64,000 bases of DNA from Cognatilysobacter xinjiangensis. Lineage in GTDB: Bacteria; Pseudomonadota; Gammaproteobacteria; Xanthomonadales; Xanthomonadaceae. The stretch's first letter is position 1. Each line of letters begins with the position of its first letter. The translations under genes were made by a program, and so were the position numbers. A model generated the notes under the pieces. That model saw only the letters and a program-made list of their open reading frames with translations, did no database searches and was not told where the DNA came from. This document shows, piece after piece, positions 10,560-21,558 of this stretch. Location of the stretch: contig NZ_BMXY01000003.1 in NCBI RefSeq assembly GCF_014651995.1, positions 1-64,000 of the forward strand, written 5' to 3'.

Positions 10560-12269
10560 ATGAGCGATCCACGGCAGCACGCACGCCTGCAGGTGCAGCG
10601 CGCGCCCGGCGATGCGATCGCCTGGTGCGTGCTGGCCGAGGCCGAGCTCGACGCGGGCGACGCCATCGCCGGCGAGCGCGCCGCGCAACGCGCACTCGCG
10701 CTCGCGCCGGGTCATCCCGAAGCACTCGCGCGGCTCGGTCGCGCGCAGTCGCTGCTGGGCCGGCAGCACGAAGCCGTCGATACGCTGCTGCGCGCGGCCG
10801 CCGGCGCACCGGGTCATCCCGGCATCGCCGTCTGGCTCGGTCATGCACTGGAGGACGTGCGCCGCGTGGAGGACGCTGCCCAGGCCTTCGCGCATGCGCA
10901 CCGCCTGTTGCCCGACGAGCCGATGGTCGCCGGCTATCTGCTCGCCGCGCGGCGTCGCCTCTGCGACTGGCGCGACGTGGATTCGCTGTCGGCGCAGGTG
11001 CGCGCCGCCGTGCGCCAGCGCCAGGCCGCAGTGGAGCCGTTCGCCTTCCTGAGTGAGGACGCGACGCCCGCCGAACAGCTGCAGTGCGCGCGACTGCGCG
11101 CGGCGATGATTCCGTCGTCGCTCCATCCGATGCCGCCGGTCGAGCGCGCCTCGCGCGAGGGCGAACCGATCCGGCTCGGCTTCCTGTCCAACGGCTTCGG
11201 CGCGCATCCCACCGGCCTGCTCACCGTCGCCTTCCTCGAGGCGCTGGCGGACGTGGACGGCGTCGAGGCACATCTGTTCGCGCTGAACCCCGACGACGCC
11301 AGCCCGGTCCGCCGGCGCCTTGCCGCCGCGACGCAACTGCACGACGTCGCACTGCGCCCGCATCGCGTCGTCGCCGAGGCGATCCGTCACGCGAGCATCG
11401 ACGTGCTGTACGACCTGCGCGGCTGGGGCGGCGGCGGCGCGCCGGAAGTGCTGGCGATGCGGCCGGCACCCGTGCAAGTGAACTGGCTCGCCTATCCCGG
11501 CACCTCGGGCGCGCCGTGGATCGATTACATACTCGCTGACGACGTGGTGCTTCCAGCCGCGCTCGCGCCGCACTTCAGTGAAACCGTCGTGCACATGCCG
11601 CGTGCGTTCCAGCCGTCGGACACCCGTCGCGCGCTCGCACCGCCGCCGCCGCGCGGCGAATGCGGCCTGCCTGAGAGCGGCGTGGTGTTCTGCTGTTTCA
11701 ACAACAGCTACAAGCTGAACCCGCGCAGCATGGGCCGCATGTTCGAGGTGCTGCGTGCGGTCGAGGACAGCGTCCTATGGCTGCTGTCCGGCCCTGGCCG
11801 CGCCGACGAGCGCCTGCGTGCACAAGCCGCCTCAGCCGACATCGACCCCCTGCGCCTGGTGTTCATGCCCAAGCAGCCGCACACGGCCTACCTCGCGCGC
11901 CTGCAGCTCGCGGATCTGTTCCTCGACACGAATCCGTACAACGCGCATACCACCGCGTCGGACGCGCTCTGGGCGGGCTGTCCCGTGGTCACGTGTCCCG
12001 GCGCGACCTTCGCCTCGCGCGTGGCGTCGAGCCTGCTGACGGCGCTCGGGCTGACCGAGCTGGTTGCGGACGACGACGCGGCCTTCGTGCGGATCGCCGT
12101 CGAACTCGGCCGCGACGCCGATGCGCGCGCGGCCCTGAAGACCCGCCTGGCCGACGCCCGCGAACGTTCGCCGCTGTTCGACATGACGCGCTTCGCCGAC
12201 GACTTCGCCGCGATCGCGCGGCGCATGGTGCTGGCCTGGCGCGAAGGCCGCGCGTCGGGCGCCGCCTAG
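10560..12269 (+). CDS. SPINDLY/OGT-like glycosyltransferase (GT41) with TPR domain
   Basis: A 569-residue protein with N-terminal TPR-like repeats (about residues 1-150, with repeats such as ALALAPGHPEALARLGRAQ) and a C-terminal GT41 catalytic region of the kind found in O-GlcNAc transferases. Conserved elements are RLGFLSNGFGAHPTG, VNWLAYPGTSGAPWIDYILA, CCFNNSYKLNP, LFLDTNPYNAHTTASDALWA and CPGATFASRVASSLL. In this family such proteins glycosylate Ser/Thr of target proteins; the target here is unknown. It is translationally close to the GNAT gene. The last 4 bases overlap the convergent gene at 12266. Confidence 0.85.
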   Translation: MSDPRQHARLQVQRAPGDAIAWCVLAEAELDAGDAIAGERAAQRALALAPGHPEALARLGRAQSLLGRQHEAVDTLLRAAAGAPGHPGIAVWLGHALEDVRRVEDAAQAFAHAHRLLPDEPMVAGYLLAARRRLCDWRDVDSLSAQVRAAVRQRQAAVEPFAFLSEDATPAEQLQCARLRAAMIPSSLHPMPPVERASREGEPIRLGFLSNGFGAHPTGLLTVAFLEALADVDGVEAHLFALNPDDASPVRRRLAAATQLHDVALRPHRVVAEAIRHASIDVLYDLRGWGGGGAPEVLAMRPAPVQVNWLAYPGTSGAPWIDYILADDVVLPAALAPHFSETVVHMPRAFQPSDTRRALAPPPPRGECGLPESGVVFCCFNNSYKLNPRSMGRMFEVLRAVEDSVLWLLSGPGRADERLRAQAASADIDPLRLVFMPKQPHTAYLARLQLADLFLDTNPYNAHTTASDALWAGCPVVTCPGATFASRVASSLLTALGLTELVADDDAAFVRIAVELGRDADARAALKTRLADARERSPLFDMTRFADDFAAIARRMVLAWREGRASGAA

Positions 12270-12547
12270 GCCGATTCCTGCGCGTCGGCGAGCCGGCGAT
12301 TACGGCGGTAGATGAGCTGGCCGACGACGCCCGTCAGCAGCAGCACCGCGTTGGTGAACACGAACACGCCGTTGTCGAGCAGCCAGCTGTAGACCACGAA
12401 GCCGACGCTCGCGCACATCTGCCCGATGAACAGCCAGCGAGACACGCCTTCGGTGCTGCGTTCGCGCCACTGCGTGTAGACCTGCCGGCCCAGCGTGGCG
12501 ATGAGGATGGCGGACGCGGCCCAGCCGATCAGGTCGGTGGGCGTCAT
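12266..12547 (-). CDS. SemiSWEET/PQ-loop-like small membrane protein
   Basis: A 93-residue protein with three predicted membrane helices (about 5-24, 37-58 and 62-82), the architecture of a SemiSWEET sugar transporter protomer or PQ-loop repeat protein, which work as dimers. The PQ-like signature region around QVYTQWRERSTEGVS resembles the family's charged loop. The function is inferred from topology and should be read as putative. It is transcribed toward the glycosyltransferase gene and overlaps it by 4 bases. Confidence 0.65.
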   Translation of the reverse strand: MTPTDLIGWAASAILIATLGRQVYTQWRERSTEGVSRWLFIGQMCASVGFVVYSWLLDNGVFVFTNAVLLLTGVVGQLIYRRNRRLADAQESA

Positions 12548-12627
12548 GGACGTCGGAGTCGTGCTGCGTGCATGCGCGCAGCGTCCCGTGCATCGCGTCG
12601 GAGCGTGGTGAAGCGTCGCGGACGCGT

Positions 12628-12897
12628 TCAGCCGATGGTGAAGCCACGGGGCGCGTCGATGTCGACGACCGCATCGCGCACCACGTCGTCCACGCGCGCG
12701 AGCGGCGGGCCCTGGCGCAGCCAGCCGGCGAGGCGCTCGATCGCCTGCGCCTCGCCGTGCACGAGCACCTCGACGCGCCCGTCCGCCAAGTTGCGCGCAT
12801 GTCCCGCCAGCCCGAGCGCTTCGGCCTCGTGCCGCGTATGCGCGCGGAAAGCCACGCCCTGCACACGCCCGCTGACGAGGAAGCGCGCGGCGCTCAT
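12628..12897 (-). CDS. acyP: Acylphosphatase
   Basis: Hydrolyses acyl phosphates. The 89-residue product has the signature VSGRVQGVAFRAHT with the catalytic Arg, and GHARNLADGRVEV with the catalytic Asn. Length and motifs fit the family. The ATG overlaps the upstream TlpA-like stop by ATGA, making it the third gene of the yihY-TlpA-acyP operon. Confidence 0.93.
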   Translation of the reverse strand: MSAARFLVSGRVQGVAFRAHTRHEAEALGLAGHARNLADGRVEVLVHGEAQAIERLAGWLRQGPPLARVDDVVRDAVVDIDAPRGFTIG

Positions 12898-13439
12898 CCC
12901 TGCGCGTCCGACGCGTGGCGCGCGATGGCCTCGTCGATCGCCGCCACCGTCACCGCACCCGCCACCTTCATCGCGACGCGTCCGTCCGGTGCGATCAGCA
13001 GAGTCATCGGCAGGCCGCGCGGCGTCTCGAAGTCGGGCAGCGGCTTGTAGGTATCGAGGATCGCGATCGGATAGGACACGGGCCGCGTCTTCAGGAACGC
13101 GCGCATCGCGTCCGGCTCGATCTCCTCGTAGGCGAGGCCGATCACGTCGACGTCGCCGCGCTCGGCGAGCTTCGAGAGCTCGGGCATCTCCTTCAGGCAG
13201 GGCCCGCACCAGGTCGCCCAGAAATTGACCACCACGAAGCGCCCGCGGTGCCGCGCGAGGTCGAACGTCGCGCCGTCCACGGTCGTCACCTGCAGGCGTG
13301 GCTGCACGGCCTGCACGGGCTGCGGCTGACTCGGCTTCGCCTCCACCTGCACGACGGGCTGTTCGGGCGCAGGCTCGTCGCGGCTGCAGGCGGCGAGGCC
13401 CGCCAGCAGCGCGGCGGCGAGGACTAGGATTCGGGTCAT
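12894..13439 (-). CDS. TlpA/ResA-like thioredoxin-fold lipoprotein
   Basis: A 181-residue predicted lipoprotein (LLAGLAAC, Cys18) with a Pro/Gln-rich linker and a thioredoxin-like domain carrying FWATWCGPCLKEMP (active-site Cys78 and Cys81). The cis-Pro region RGLPMTLLI is present. Such proteins are membrane-anchored periplasmic disulfide oxidoreductases or reductases; the partner is unknown. It is joined by ATGA overlaps to yihY upstream and acyP downstream. Confidence 0.88.
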   Translation of the reverse strand: MTRILVLAAALLAGLAACSRDEPAPEQPVVQVEAKPSQPQPVQAVQPRLQVTTVDGATFDLARHRGRFVVVNFWATWCGPCLKEMPELSKLAERGDVDVIGLAYEEIEPDAMRAFLKTRPVSYPIAILDTYKPLPDFETPRGLPMTLLIAPDGRVAMKVAGAVTVAAIDEAIARHASDAQG

Positions 13440-14710
13440 GCGGACTCTCCGGAATTCCAGACGCTGGTGACGCGACGCCTGAGCACGTCGCGCAGCGGAA
13501 GGCGCAGCTCGTCGATGGCCTTCGCGACATGGTGGCCGATCGCGTCGTCGCGATGCGGCAGATGGGCTTCGGCGATCGGGATGCGCAGGCTGCAGGCTTC
13601 GTACAGCTCGGCCAGGCTGACCTCGTCGAGATCGCGCGCAAGCAGCCACTCGCCGCTTTCCGCGCGCCGCACGACGTTGATCGTCGACAGCTGCGCGAGC
13701 AACTGCTGCGCCAGTGCATCGGTCAGCATCGGCTCCACGCGCTGGATGTCGTCGACATGCAGGCCCTCGCCGCTGCGCCGCGCTTCGTCGAAACGCGCGA
13801 GCAGGCGCAGAAGGCCGTAGATCTCGAAGCCCTCCGGCAGCCGCTGCGTGGCGGGCTGGTAGCGGAAGGCCGACAGCGAGGCCGCGAACGACGCGCCGAG
13901 CAGGATCGCGAGCCAGCCGAAGTACATCCACAGCATGAAGATCGGGATGATCGCCAGCTGCTGGTAGATGCGTGCGTAGCTGTCGAAGCTGGTGAGGTAG
14001 ACCCCCATCGCCCACTTCGCCGCCTCGAAGCCGAGCGTGGCCAGCACCGCGCCCGAAAACGCGTGCCGCCAGCGCACCGTGCGATGCGGCACCACGCGGT
14101 AGATGGCCGCGAACGCCACCACCTCGATCAGCAGCGGCGTGAGCTGCAACAGAAACGATTCCAGCGCATGGCCGGCGCGCGTCGCGAACAGCGCGAGCGC
14201 GAAGAAGCGCGCCGAGAGCGCGAGGCTGGCGGCGGCGAACACCGCGCCGAGCGTGAACACCGTCCAGTAGACGAGGAAGCGCCCGAGCTTCGGTCGCCCG
14301 GCCTTGACCCGCCAGATCGCGTTGAACGTGCGCTCCACGCCCGTCAAGGTGACCAGCAGCGAGAGCACAAGCGCCACGACACCGGTGGCCGTGAGCTTGC
14401 CCTTGTTGGCGGCCGCCGTTTCCAGCAGGTAGTTCTGCGCCGAACGCGCCACGCCCGGGACGAAGTTCGAGAATATGTAGTCGGCCAGCTGGCTCGACAG
14501 CGGGCGCAGCGCCTCGAAGGCGGACAGCACGCCGAAGATCACCATCGACAGCGGCACCAGCGCGAACAACGTGGTGAACGCGAGCGCGCCCGCGGCCTGG
14601 AACAGGTCGTCGTCGAGGAAACGACGCGCGAGGAAACGGAAGAACGCCACGGCACGCGCACGGTCGCGCAGGCGCGGGCTCAACAGGCTGAGCAGGTAGG
14701 GCGGCTCCAT
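13436..14710 (-). CDS. YihY/UPF0761 family inner-membrane protein
   Basis: A 424-residue protein with six or so hydrophobic helices in residues 30-290 (for example AAGALAFTTLFALVPLSMVI and LAIIPIFMLWMYFGWLAILL) and a soluble C-terminal region of about 130 residues. This is the YihY family, once called ribonuclease BN in error; its function is unsettled. The start at MEPPYLLSLL matches homologue N-termini better than the in-frame ATG at 14794, which would overlap the divergent promoter region. It is the first gene of a three-gene overlapped operon. Confidence 0.85.
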   Translation of the reverse strand: MEPPYLLSLLSPRLRDRARAVAFFRFLARRFLDDDLFQAAGALAFTTLFALVPLSMVIFGVLSAFEALRPLSSQLADYIFSNFVPGVARSAQNYLLETAAANKGKLTATGVVALVLSLLVTLTGVERTFNAIWRVKAGRPKLGRFLVYWTVFTLGAVFAAASLALSARFFALALFATRAGHALESFLLQLTPLLIEVVAFAAIYRVVPHRTVRWRHAFSGAVLATLGFEAAKWAMGVYLTSFDSYARIYQQLAIIPIFMLWMYFGWLAILLGASFAASLSAFRYQPATQRLPEGFEIYGLLRLLARFDEARRSGEGLHVDDIQRVEPMLTDALAQQLLAQLSTINVVRRAESGEWLLARDLDEVSLAELYEACSLRIPIAEAHLPHRDDAIGHHVAKAIDELRLPLRDVLRRRVTSVWNSGESA

Positions 14711-14809
14711 CGCGCCGCAGCCTACCCGATCGGCCGCTTGCGCGACGTCGCCGGCGGCGGACGTGAGCGACGCGTTATCCTCCGCGTCCTTCAACGCCGC
14801 GGTCGCCCG

Positions 14810-15400
14810 ATGCCCGACGTCCTCATCGTCTACTACAGCCGTAACGGCTCCGTCGCCCGCCTCGCGCGCCAGATCGCGCGTGGCGTGGAGGAAGTCGACG
14901 GCATGCAGGCACGTCTACGCACGGTGCCGCCGGTCGCGGCGGTCACCAGCACGGCCGCGCCGCCAGTGCCGGAGTCCGGCTCCCCGTACGTCGAGCCGCG
15001 CGACCTGCAGGAATGCGCGGGCGTGGTGATCGGCAGCCCCACCCGCTTCGGCAACATGGCCGCGCCGCTCAAGTACTGGATCGACGGCCTCGGCGGCGAG
15101 TGGGCCAGCGGCACGCTGGTCGGCAAGCCCGCGGGCGCGTTCACCTCGTCGTCGACGATGCACGGCGGGCAGGAGTCGACGCTGCTGTCGATGATGCTGC
15201 CCCTGCTGCATCACGGCTGCCTGATCACCGGCATTCCGTTCACCGAGCCGAAGCTGAGCTCGACGCGCTCGGGCGGCACGCCCTACGGCGCGAGCCACGT
15301 CGCCGGCACGGGCGACGACGCGCCGGTGGACGAGGACGAGGCGCAGCTGGCGCGCGCGCTTGGCCGTCGCATCGCGCAGATCGCGGCGAGGCTCGCATGA
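14810..15400 (+). CDS. wrbA: WrbA-like flavodoxin-fold NAD(P)H:quinone oxidoreductase
   Basis: A 196-residue flavodoxin-fold protein. The FMN phosphate loop is YYSRNGSVARLA near the N-terminus, and the WrbA signatures GSPTRFGNMAAPLKYW and TSSSTMHGGQE follow. WrbA enzymes carry out two-electron quinone reduction and limit redox stress. The start codon follows an upstream TTATCC-rich region divergent from yihY. Its stop overlaps the DUF2069 start (ATGA). Confidence 0.9.
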   Translation: MPDVLIVYYSRNGSVARLARQIARGVEEVDGMQARLRTVPPVAAVTSTAAPPVPESGSPYVEPRDLQECAGVVIGSPTRFGNMAAPLKYWIDGLGGEWASGTLVGKPAGAFTSSSTMHGGQESTLLSMMLPLLHHGCLITGIPFTEPKLSSTRSGGTPYGASHVAGTGDDAPVDEDEAQLARALGRRIAQIAARLA

Positions 15401-15723
15401 GCGCGCGCAGCGTCCTCATCGCGTCGCTGGCGCTGCTCGCGGTGCTCTACCTCGCGTGGTTCGGCAGCCTCGACGAATGGATCGCCGCCGCCGTGTTCGC
15501 GCTGCCGGTACTGGCCTGTCTTGCCGGGGTGGCGCTCGCGCGCCGTACCGCGGGCTTCTGGTCGGGCGTGCTCGCGCTCGCCTGGTTCAGCCACGGCGTG
15601 ATGGTGGCCTGGTCGCGCCCGGCCGAGCGCGGCTGGGCGCTGGCGGAAGTCGTGCTGTCGCTGGCGATCGTGATCGCGGGCAGCCTGCCCGGCCTGTGCG
15701 CGCGCTTCGGCCGCCGGCGCTGA
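15397..15723 (+). CDS. DUF2069 small membrane protein
   Basis: A 108-residue protein with about four hydrophobic segments (e.g. VLIASLALLAVLYLAWFG, LAEVVLSLAIVIAGSLPG). It resembles the DUF2069 family, which often follows wrbA in gammaproteobacteria. The function is unknown. The 4-bp overlap with wrbA suggests a joint role or at least coupled expression. Confidence 0.75.
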   Translation: MSARSVLIASLALLAVLYLAWFGSLDEWIAAAVFALPVLACLAGVALARRTAGFWSGVLALAWFSHGVMVAWSRPAERGWALAEVVLSLAIVIAGSLPGLCARFGRRR

Positions 15724-15735
15724 GCGGGCGCGGCC

Positions 15736-15741
15736 TATAAT
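15736..15741 (+). promoter_or_regulatory. Consensus -10 element for the asparaginase-like gene
   Basis: A perfect TATAAT lies 29 bases before the ATG at 15770 and just after the DUF2069 stop. The downstream bases CCGCGTCCTCCGACGCC resemble those after the TTATCC upstream of wrbA. No good -35 is visible. Confidence 0.5.
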
Positions 15742-15769
15742 CCGCGTCCTCCGACGCCTGGACCGCACC

Positions 15770-16258
15770 ATGGATTCGCTCTGCATCGTCACCACCGGCG
15801 GGACGATCGACAAGATCTACTTCGACGACAAGTCGGACTTCCAGGTCGGCGAGCCGCAGATCGGGCGCATCCTCGAGGAGCTCGGTGTCGCGTTCCGCTT
15901 CAACGTGATCCCGATCCTGCGCAAGGACTCGCTGCACATCACCGATTCCGACCGCGAGCTGGTACGCGCGACCATCGCCGCGCAGCCCTGCCGCCACGTG
16001 CTGGTGACGCACGGCACCGACAGCATGGTGCAGACCGCGCAGGTGCTCTCCTCGCTGACCGACAAGACCATCGTGCTCACCGGCGCGCTGAACCCCGCGC
16101 GCTTCCGCGGCTCGGACGCCGAGTTCAACATCGGCACCGCGGTTGGGGCCGTGCAGGCGTTGCCGCCGGGCGTCTACATCGCCATGAACGGCCGCATCTG
16201 GGAGCCGACCAAGGTTCGCAAGAACGTCGAGGCCAACCGCTTCGAGCCGATCGAATAG
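15770..16258 (+). CDS. Single-domain asparaginase-like protein
   Basis: A 162-residue protein equal to only the N-terminal domain of type I/II L-asparaginases. Two catalytic motifs are present: TTGGTIDK (residues 8-15) and HGTDSM with the Thr-Asp pair. The roughly 150-residue C-terminal domain is absent. The gene has its own TATAAT and ends 25 bases before a strong terminator, so it looks intact. Activity is uncertain because full-length enzymes build the active site with help from the second domain or subunit. Similar short homologues exist in proteobacteria (general knowledge). Confidence 0.8.
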   Translation: MDSLCIVTTGGTIDKIYFDDKSDFQVGEPQIGRILEELGVAFRFNVIPILRKDSLHITDSDRELVRATIAAQPCRHVLVTHGTDSMVQTAQVLSSLTDKTIVLTGALNPARFRGSDAEFNIGTAVGAVQALPPGVYIAMNGRIWEPTKVRKNVEANRFEPIE

Positions 16259-16283
16259 GCACCTCGCACGCGCCTCGAAAGAA

Positions 16284-16311
16284 AAGACCCCGACCTCGCG
16301 GCCGGGGTCTT
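16284..16311. terminator. Bidirectional intrinsic terminator
   Basis: A 9-bp perfect stem AAGACCCCG/CGGGGTCTT is followed by CGTTTT on the plus strand and by a T-rich stretch on the minus strand. It lies between the convergent asparaginase-like and metalloprotease genes and can serve both. Confidence 0.8.
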
Positions 16312-16357
16312 CGTTTTCCGCGGGTAGCGCGCCGGCCGGAGCCGGCGCGCGTCGCCG

Positions 16358-19050
<2,693 letters not shown>

Positions 19051-19620
19051 TCAGAACATCCCGGTTTCGAGGCGTGCGGCCTCGGACATCATCGTTCGGT
19101 TCCACGGCGGGTCGAATACCAGCTCGACGTCCGCCTCGGCCACGGTCGGGATCAGCTCCAGCTTGTCGCGCACGTCGGCCACCAGCACGTCGCCCATGCC
19201 GCAGCCCGGAGCGGTCAGCGTCATCTCGACGCGCACCACGCGCTGCGAGGCGTCGTCCTCGCGATGGTCGATCTCCACCGAATAGACCAGCCCGAGGTCG
19301 ACCACATTGATCGGGATCTCGGGGTCGAAACAGGTCCGCAACTGCTGCCAGACGAGCTTCTCGACGGCCTCGTCGCTGGCGTCCTCGGCCAGTTCCAGCG
19401 GCTCCGGCGGCTCCTTGCCGATCGCGTCGGCGTCGCGGCCGGCGATGCGGAACAGGTTGCCCTCGACGAAGACGGTGAAGCTGCCGCCGAGCGCCTGCGT
19501 GATGTAGCCGACACTGCCGGCGGGCAGGGTCACGGCCTCGCCCTGCGGGACGAGCACGGCGGCGCAGTCGCGCTCGAAGCGGACGGGTTCGCTGGAACGG
19601 GAATACATCGGCGGGGCCAT
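19051..19620 (-). CDS. sufT: Putative Fe-S cluster assembly protein SufT
   Basis: A 189-residue protein with a C-terminal MIP18/DUF59 domain: DPEIPINVVDLGLVYSVEI and the conserved Cys in TAPGCGMGD. The N-terminal 80 residues form a separate beta-rich part seen in SufT proteins. SufT is linked to maturation of Fe-S proteins; here it stands alone, without suf genes beside it. The start at 19620 (MAPPMYS) or the ATG four codons later are both possible. Confidence 0.88.
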   Translation of the reverse strand: MAPPMYSRSSEPVRFERDCAAVLVPQGEAVTLPAGSVGYITQALGGSFTVFVEGNLFRIAGRDADAIGKEPPEPLELAEDASDEAVEKLVWQQLRTCFDPEIPINVVDLGLVYSVEIDHREDDASQRVVRVEMTLTAPGCGMGDVLVADVRDKLELIPTVAEADVELVFDPPWNRTMMSEAARLETGMF

Positions 19621-19706
19621 CTTGGAACCAGCACCATTCTAGTCCGGTTTCGCGCCGCCTCCCTGTCCGGCAGCTATCCTGTGCGGCCGCTCGACCGACC
19701 GCCCGG

Positions 19707-20141
19707 ATGCCGACGACCCGCCCCGCCCTCGCCTGGCTCCTGCTTCCGCTCGTCGTCGCCGGCTTCGCGGCGCTGTGGACGCTCGCCGCGCTGTACTCGG
19801 GTCGCCAGTGCAGCTTCATGGCGGTGGTCGGCGCGATCGACGTACTGTGGGTGTTGGGCCTCGCGCCGCGCATGGGCGTCGCCGCGCGGGCCACGCTCGC
19901 GACGCTGTCGACCGCCGCGCTGGTCGTGCTGGCCAACTGGTCGATCATCGCCATCCATCTCGGCGGGCCGCTCGGCACCGGGCCGCTGGCCTCGATGGCC
20001 AAGCTCGGCCTGCACCACGCGCGCACGCTGGCGGGCCTGGCCAACGACTGGCGCGACGGTGTCTGGGTCGTGCTGGCGCTGGCGATCTCGGCCGGCTGGC
20101 CGTTCTTCAATGCCCGCCGTCTAGCGCTTTCAGCTCGCTGA
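19707..20141 (+). CDS. Hypothetical four-helix membrane protein
   Basis: A 144-residue hydrophobic protein with about four membrane segments (for example ALAWLLLPLVVAGFAALWTL and DGVWVVLALAISAGWPFF). I do not recognise the family. It is convergent with pntB and its last 35 bases overlap the end of pntB, so either its true end or its reality is less secure. The composition is normal for the region. Confidence 0.55.
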   Translation: MPTTRPALAWLLLPLVVAGFAALWTLAALYSGRQCSFMAVVGAIDVLWVLGLAPRMGVAARATLATLSTAALVVLANWSIIAIHLGGPLGTGPLASMAKLGLHHARTLAGLANDWRDGVWVVLALAISAGWPFFNARRLALSAR

Positions 20142-21558
20142 CCAGCGCCGCCGCCATCGCCGCGCCGTCGCCGAACAGCATTCGCGCGTTGTCGGCATAG
20201 AAGAGCGCGTTCTCGATGCCCGCAAAGCCCGTGCCGCGGCCGCGCTTGATCACCACCACGTTCTTCGCGTCCACCACGTCCAGGATCGGCATGCCGTAGA
20301 TCGGGCTCGCCGGGTCGGTCTTCGCCACCGGGTTGACCACGTCGTTGGCGCCGATCACGAGCGCGACGTCGGTGTTCTTGAACTCCGGATTGATGTCGTC
20401 CATGTCGGCGATGAGGTCGTAGGGCACGCCGGCCTCGGCCAGCAGCACGTTCATGTGGCCGGGCATGCGACCGGCCACCGGGTGGATCGCGAACTTCACC
20501 TTGACCCCGCGCTCCATGAGCTTCTGCGTGAGCTCCCATATCTTGTGCTGCGCCTGCGCGACGGCCATGCCGTAGCCCGGCACGATCACCACGCGCTCGG
20601 CGTAGGCCATCAGCGCGGCGACGTCCCCCGCCTCGATCGGTTTCTGGCTGCCCGTGATCTCCTGCGCTTCCCCGCCCGCGCCGAACGAGCCGAACAGCAC
20701 GCCGCGGATCGGCCGGTTCATCGCCTTCGCCATCAGCCGCGTGAGCAGAAGGCCCGCGGCACCGACCATGGTGCCCGCGATGATCAGTGCCTCGTTGCCG
20801 AGCACGTAGCCTTCGAGCGCGACGGCGAGCCCGGTGAATGCGTTGTAGAGCGAAATCACCACGGGCATGTCGGCGCCGCCGATCGGCAGCGTCATCAGCA
20901 CGCCCAGCAGTAGCGCCAGCGCGAAGAAGGCGACGATGGCGTCCATGCCCAACTGCGCGCAGATCATCACCGCGAGTACGAGCGTGGCGAGGAACACGAG
21001 GCCGTTGAACAACTGCTGGCCGGGAAACACGAAACGACGGTCGAGGCGGCCGTCGAGCTTCGCCCAGGCGATCACCGATCCCGACAGCGAAACCGCGCCG
21101 ATCAGCGCGCCGATCACCGCGAGCACGATGGCGGTGGTCGATGCCTGCGCCGGCGGTGTCGCGCCTGCCGCGCTGGCGAGCGTGGCGGACTCGCGCAGCG
21201 ACGACCAGCGCAGCAGCTCCAACGCGCCGATGGCGGCCGCCGAGCCGCCGCCCATGCCGTTGTAGAGCGCCACCATCTGCGGCATGTCGGTGATGGCCAC
21301 GCGCTTGCCCGACACCCACGCCAACAGCGTACCCAGCGCCAGCGCTACCAGGATCAGCCCGAGGTTGTGCAGGCCGGGCAGCAGGAACGTGGCCGCCGTG
21401 GCGATCACCATGCCCGCGCCCGCCCAGCGGATGCCGCTGCGCGCGGTCACCGGCGAGGCCATGCGCGACAGCCCGAGCAGGAACAGCGTGGCGGCGACCA
21501 GATACGCGACGGCGGCGACGAACAGCCGCGCCTGGTCCGGGCCCTCGAACGGGTTCAT
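20107..21558 (-). CDS. pntB: NAD(P) transhydrogenase subunit beta
   Basis: The beta subunit of the proton-translocating transhydrogenase, which couples proton import to NADPH formation. The 483-residue protein has 8-9 membrane helices in the first 270 residues and a C-terminal NADP-binding domain III with VIVPGYGMAVAQAQ (the Gly-Tyr-Gly-x-Ala motif) and VIGANDVVNP. The ATG overlaps the pntAb stop by ATGA. The pntAa gene is not adjacent but 1.9 kb away beyond an opposite-strand cassette. Confidence 0.96.
   Translation of the reverse strand: MNPFEGPDQARLFVAAVAYLVAATLFLLGLSRMASPVTARSGIRWAGAGMVIATAATFLLPGLHNLGLILVALALGTLLAWVSGKRVAITDMPQMVALYNGMGGGSAAAIGALELLRWSSLRESATLASAAGATPPAQASTTAIVLAVIGALIGAVSLSGSVIAWAKLDGRLDRRFVFPGQQLFNGLVFLATLVLAVMICAQLGMDAIVAFFALALLLGVLMTLPIGGADMPVVISLYNAFTGLAVALEGYVLGNEALIIAGTMVGAAGLLLTRLMAKAMNRPIRGVLFGSFGAGGEAQEITGSQKPIEAGDVAALMAYAERVVIVPGYGMAVAQAQHKIWELTQKLMERGVKVKFAIHPVAGRMPGHMNVLLAEAGVPYDLIADMDDINPEFKNTDVALVIGANDVVNPVAKTDPASPIYGMPILDVVDAKNVVVIKRGRGTGFAGIENALFYADNARMLFGDGAAMAAALVSELKALDGGH

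Noticed and set aside
15770-16258. Asparaginase-like gene as a truncated pseudogene
   Set aside because: A terminator follows the stop at once and a consensus -10 precedes it; no second-domain remnant is seen.
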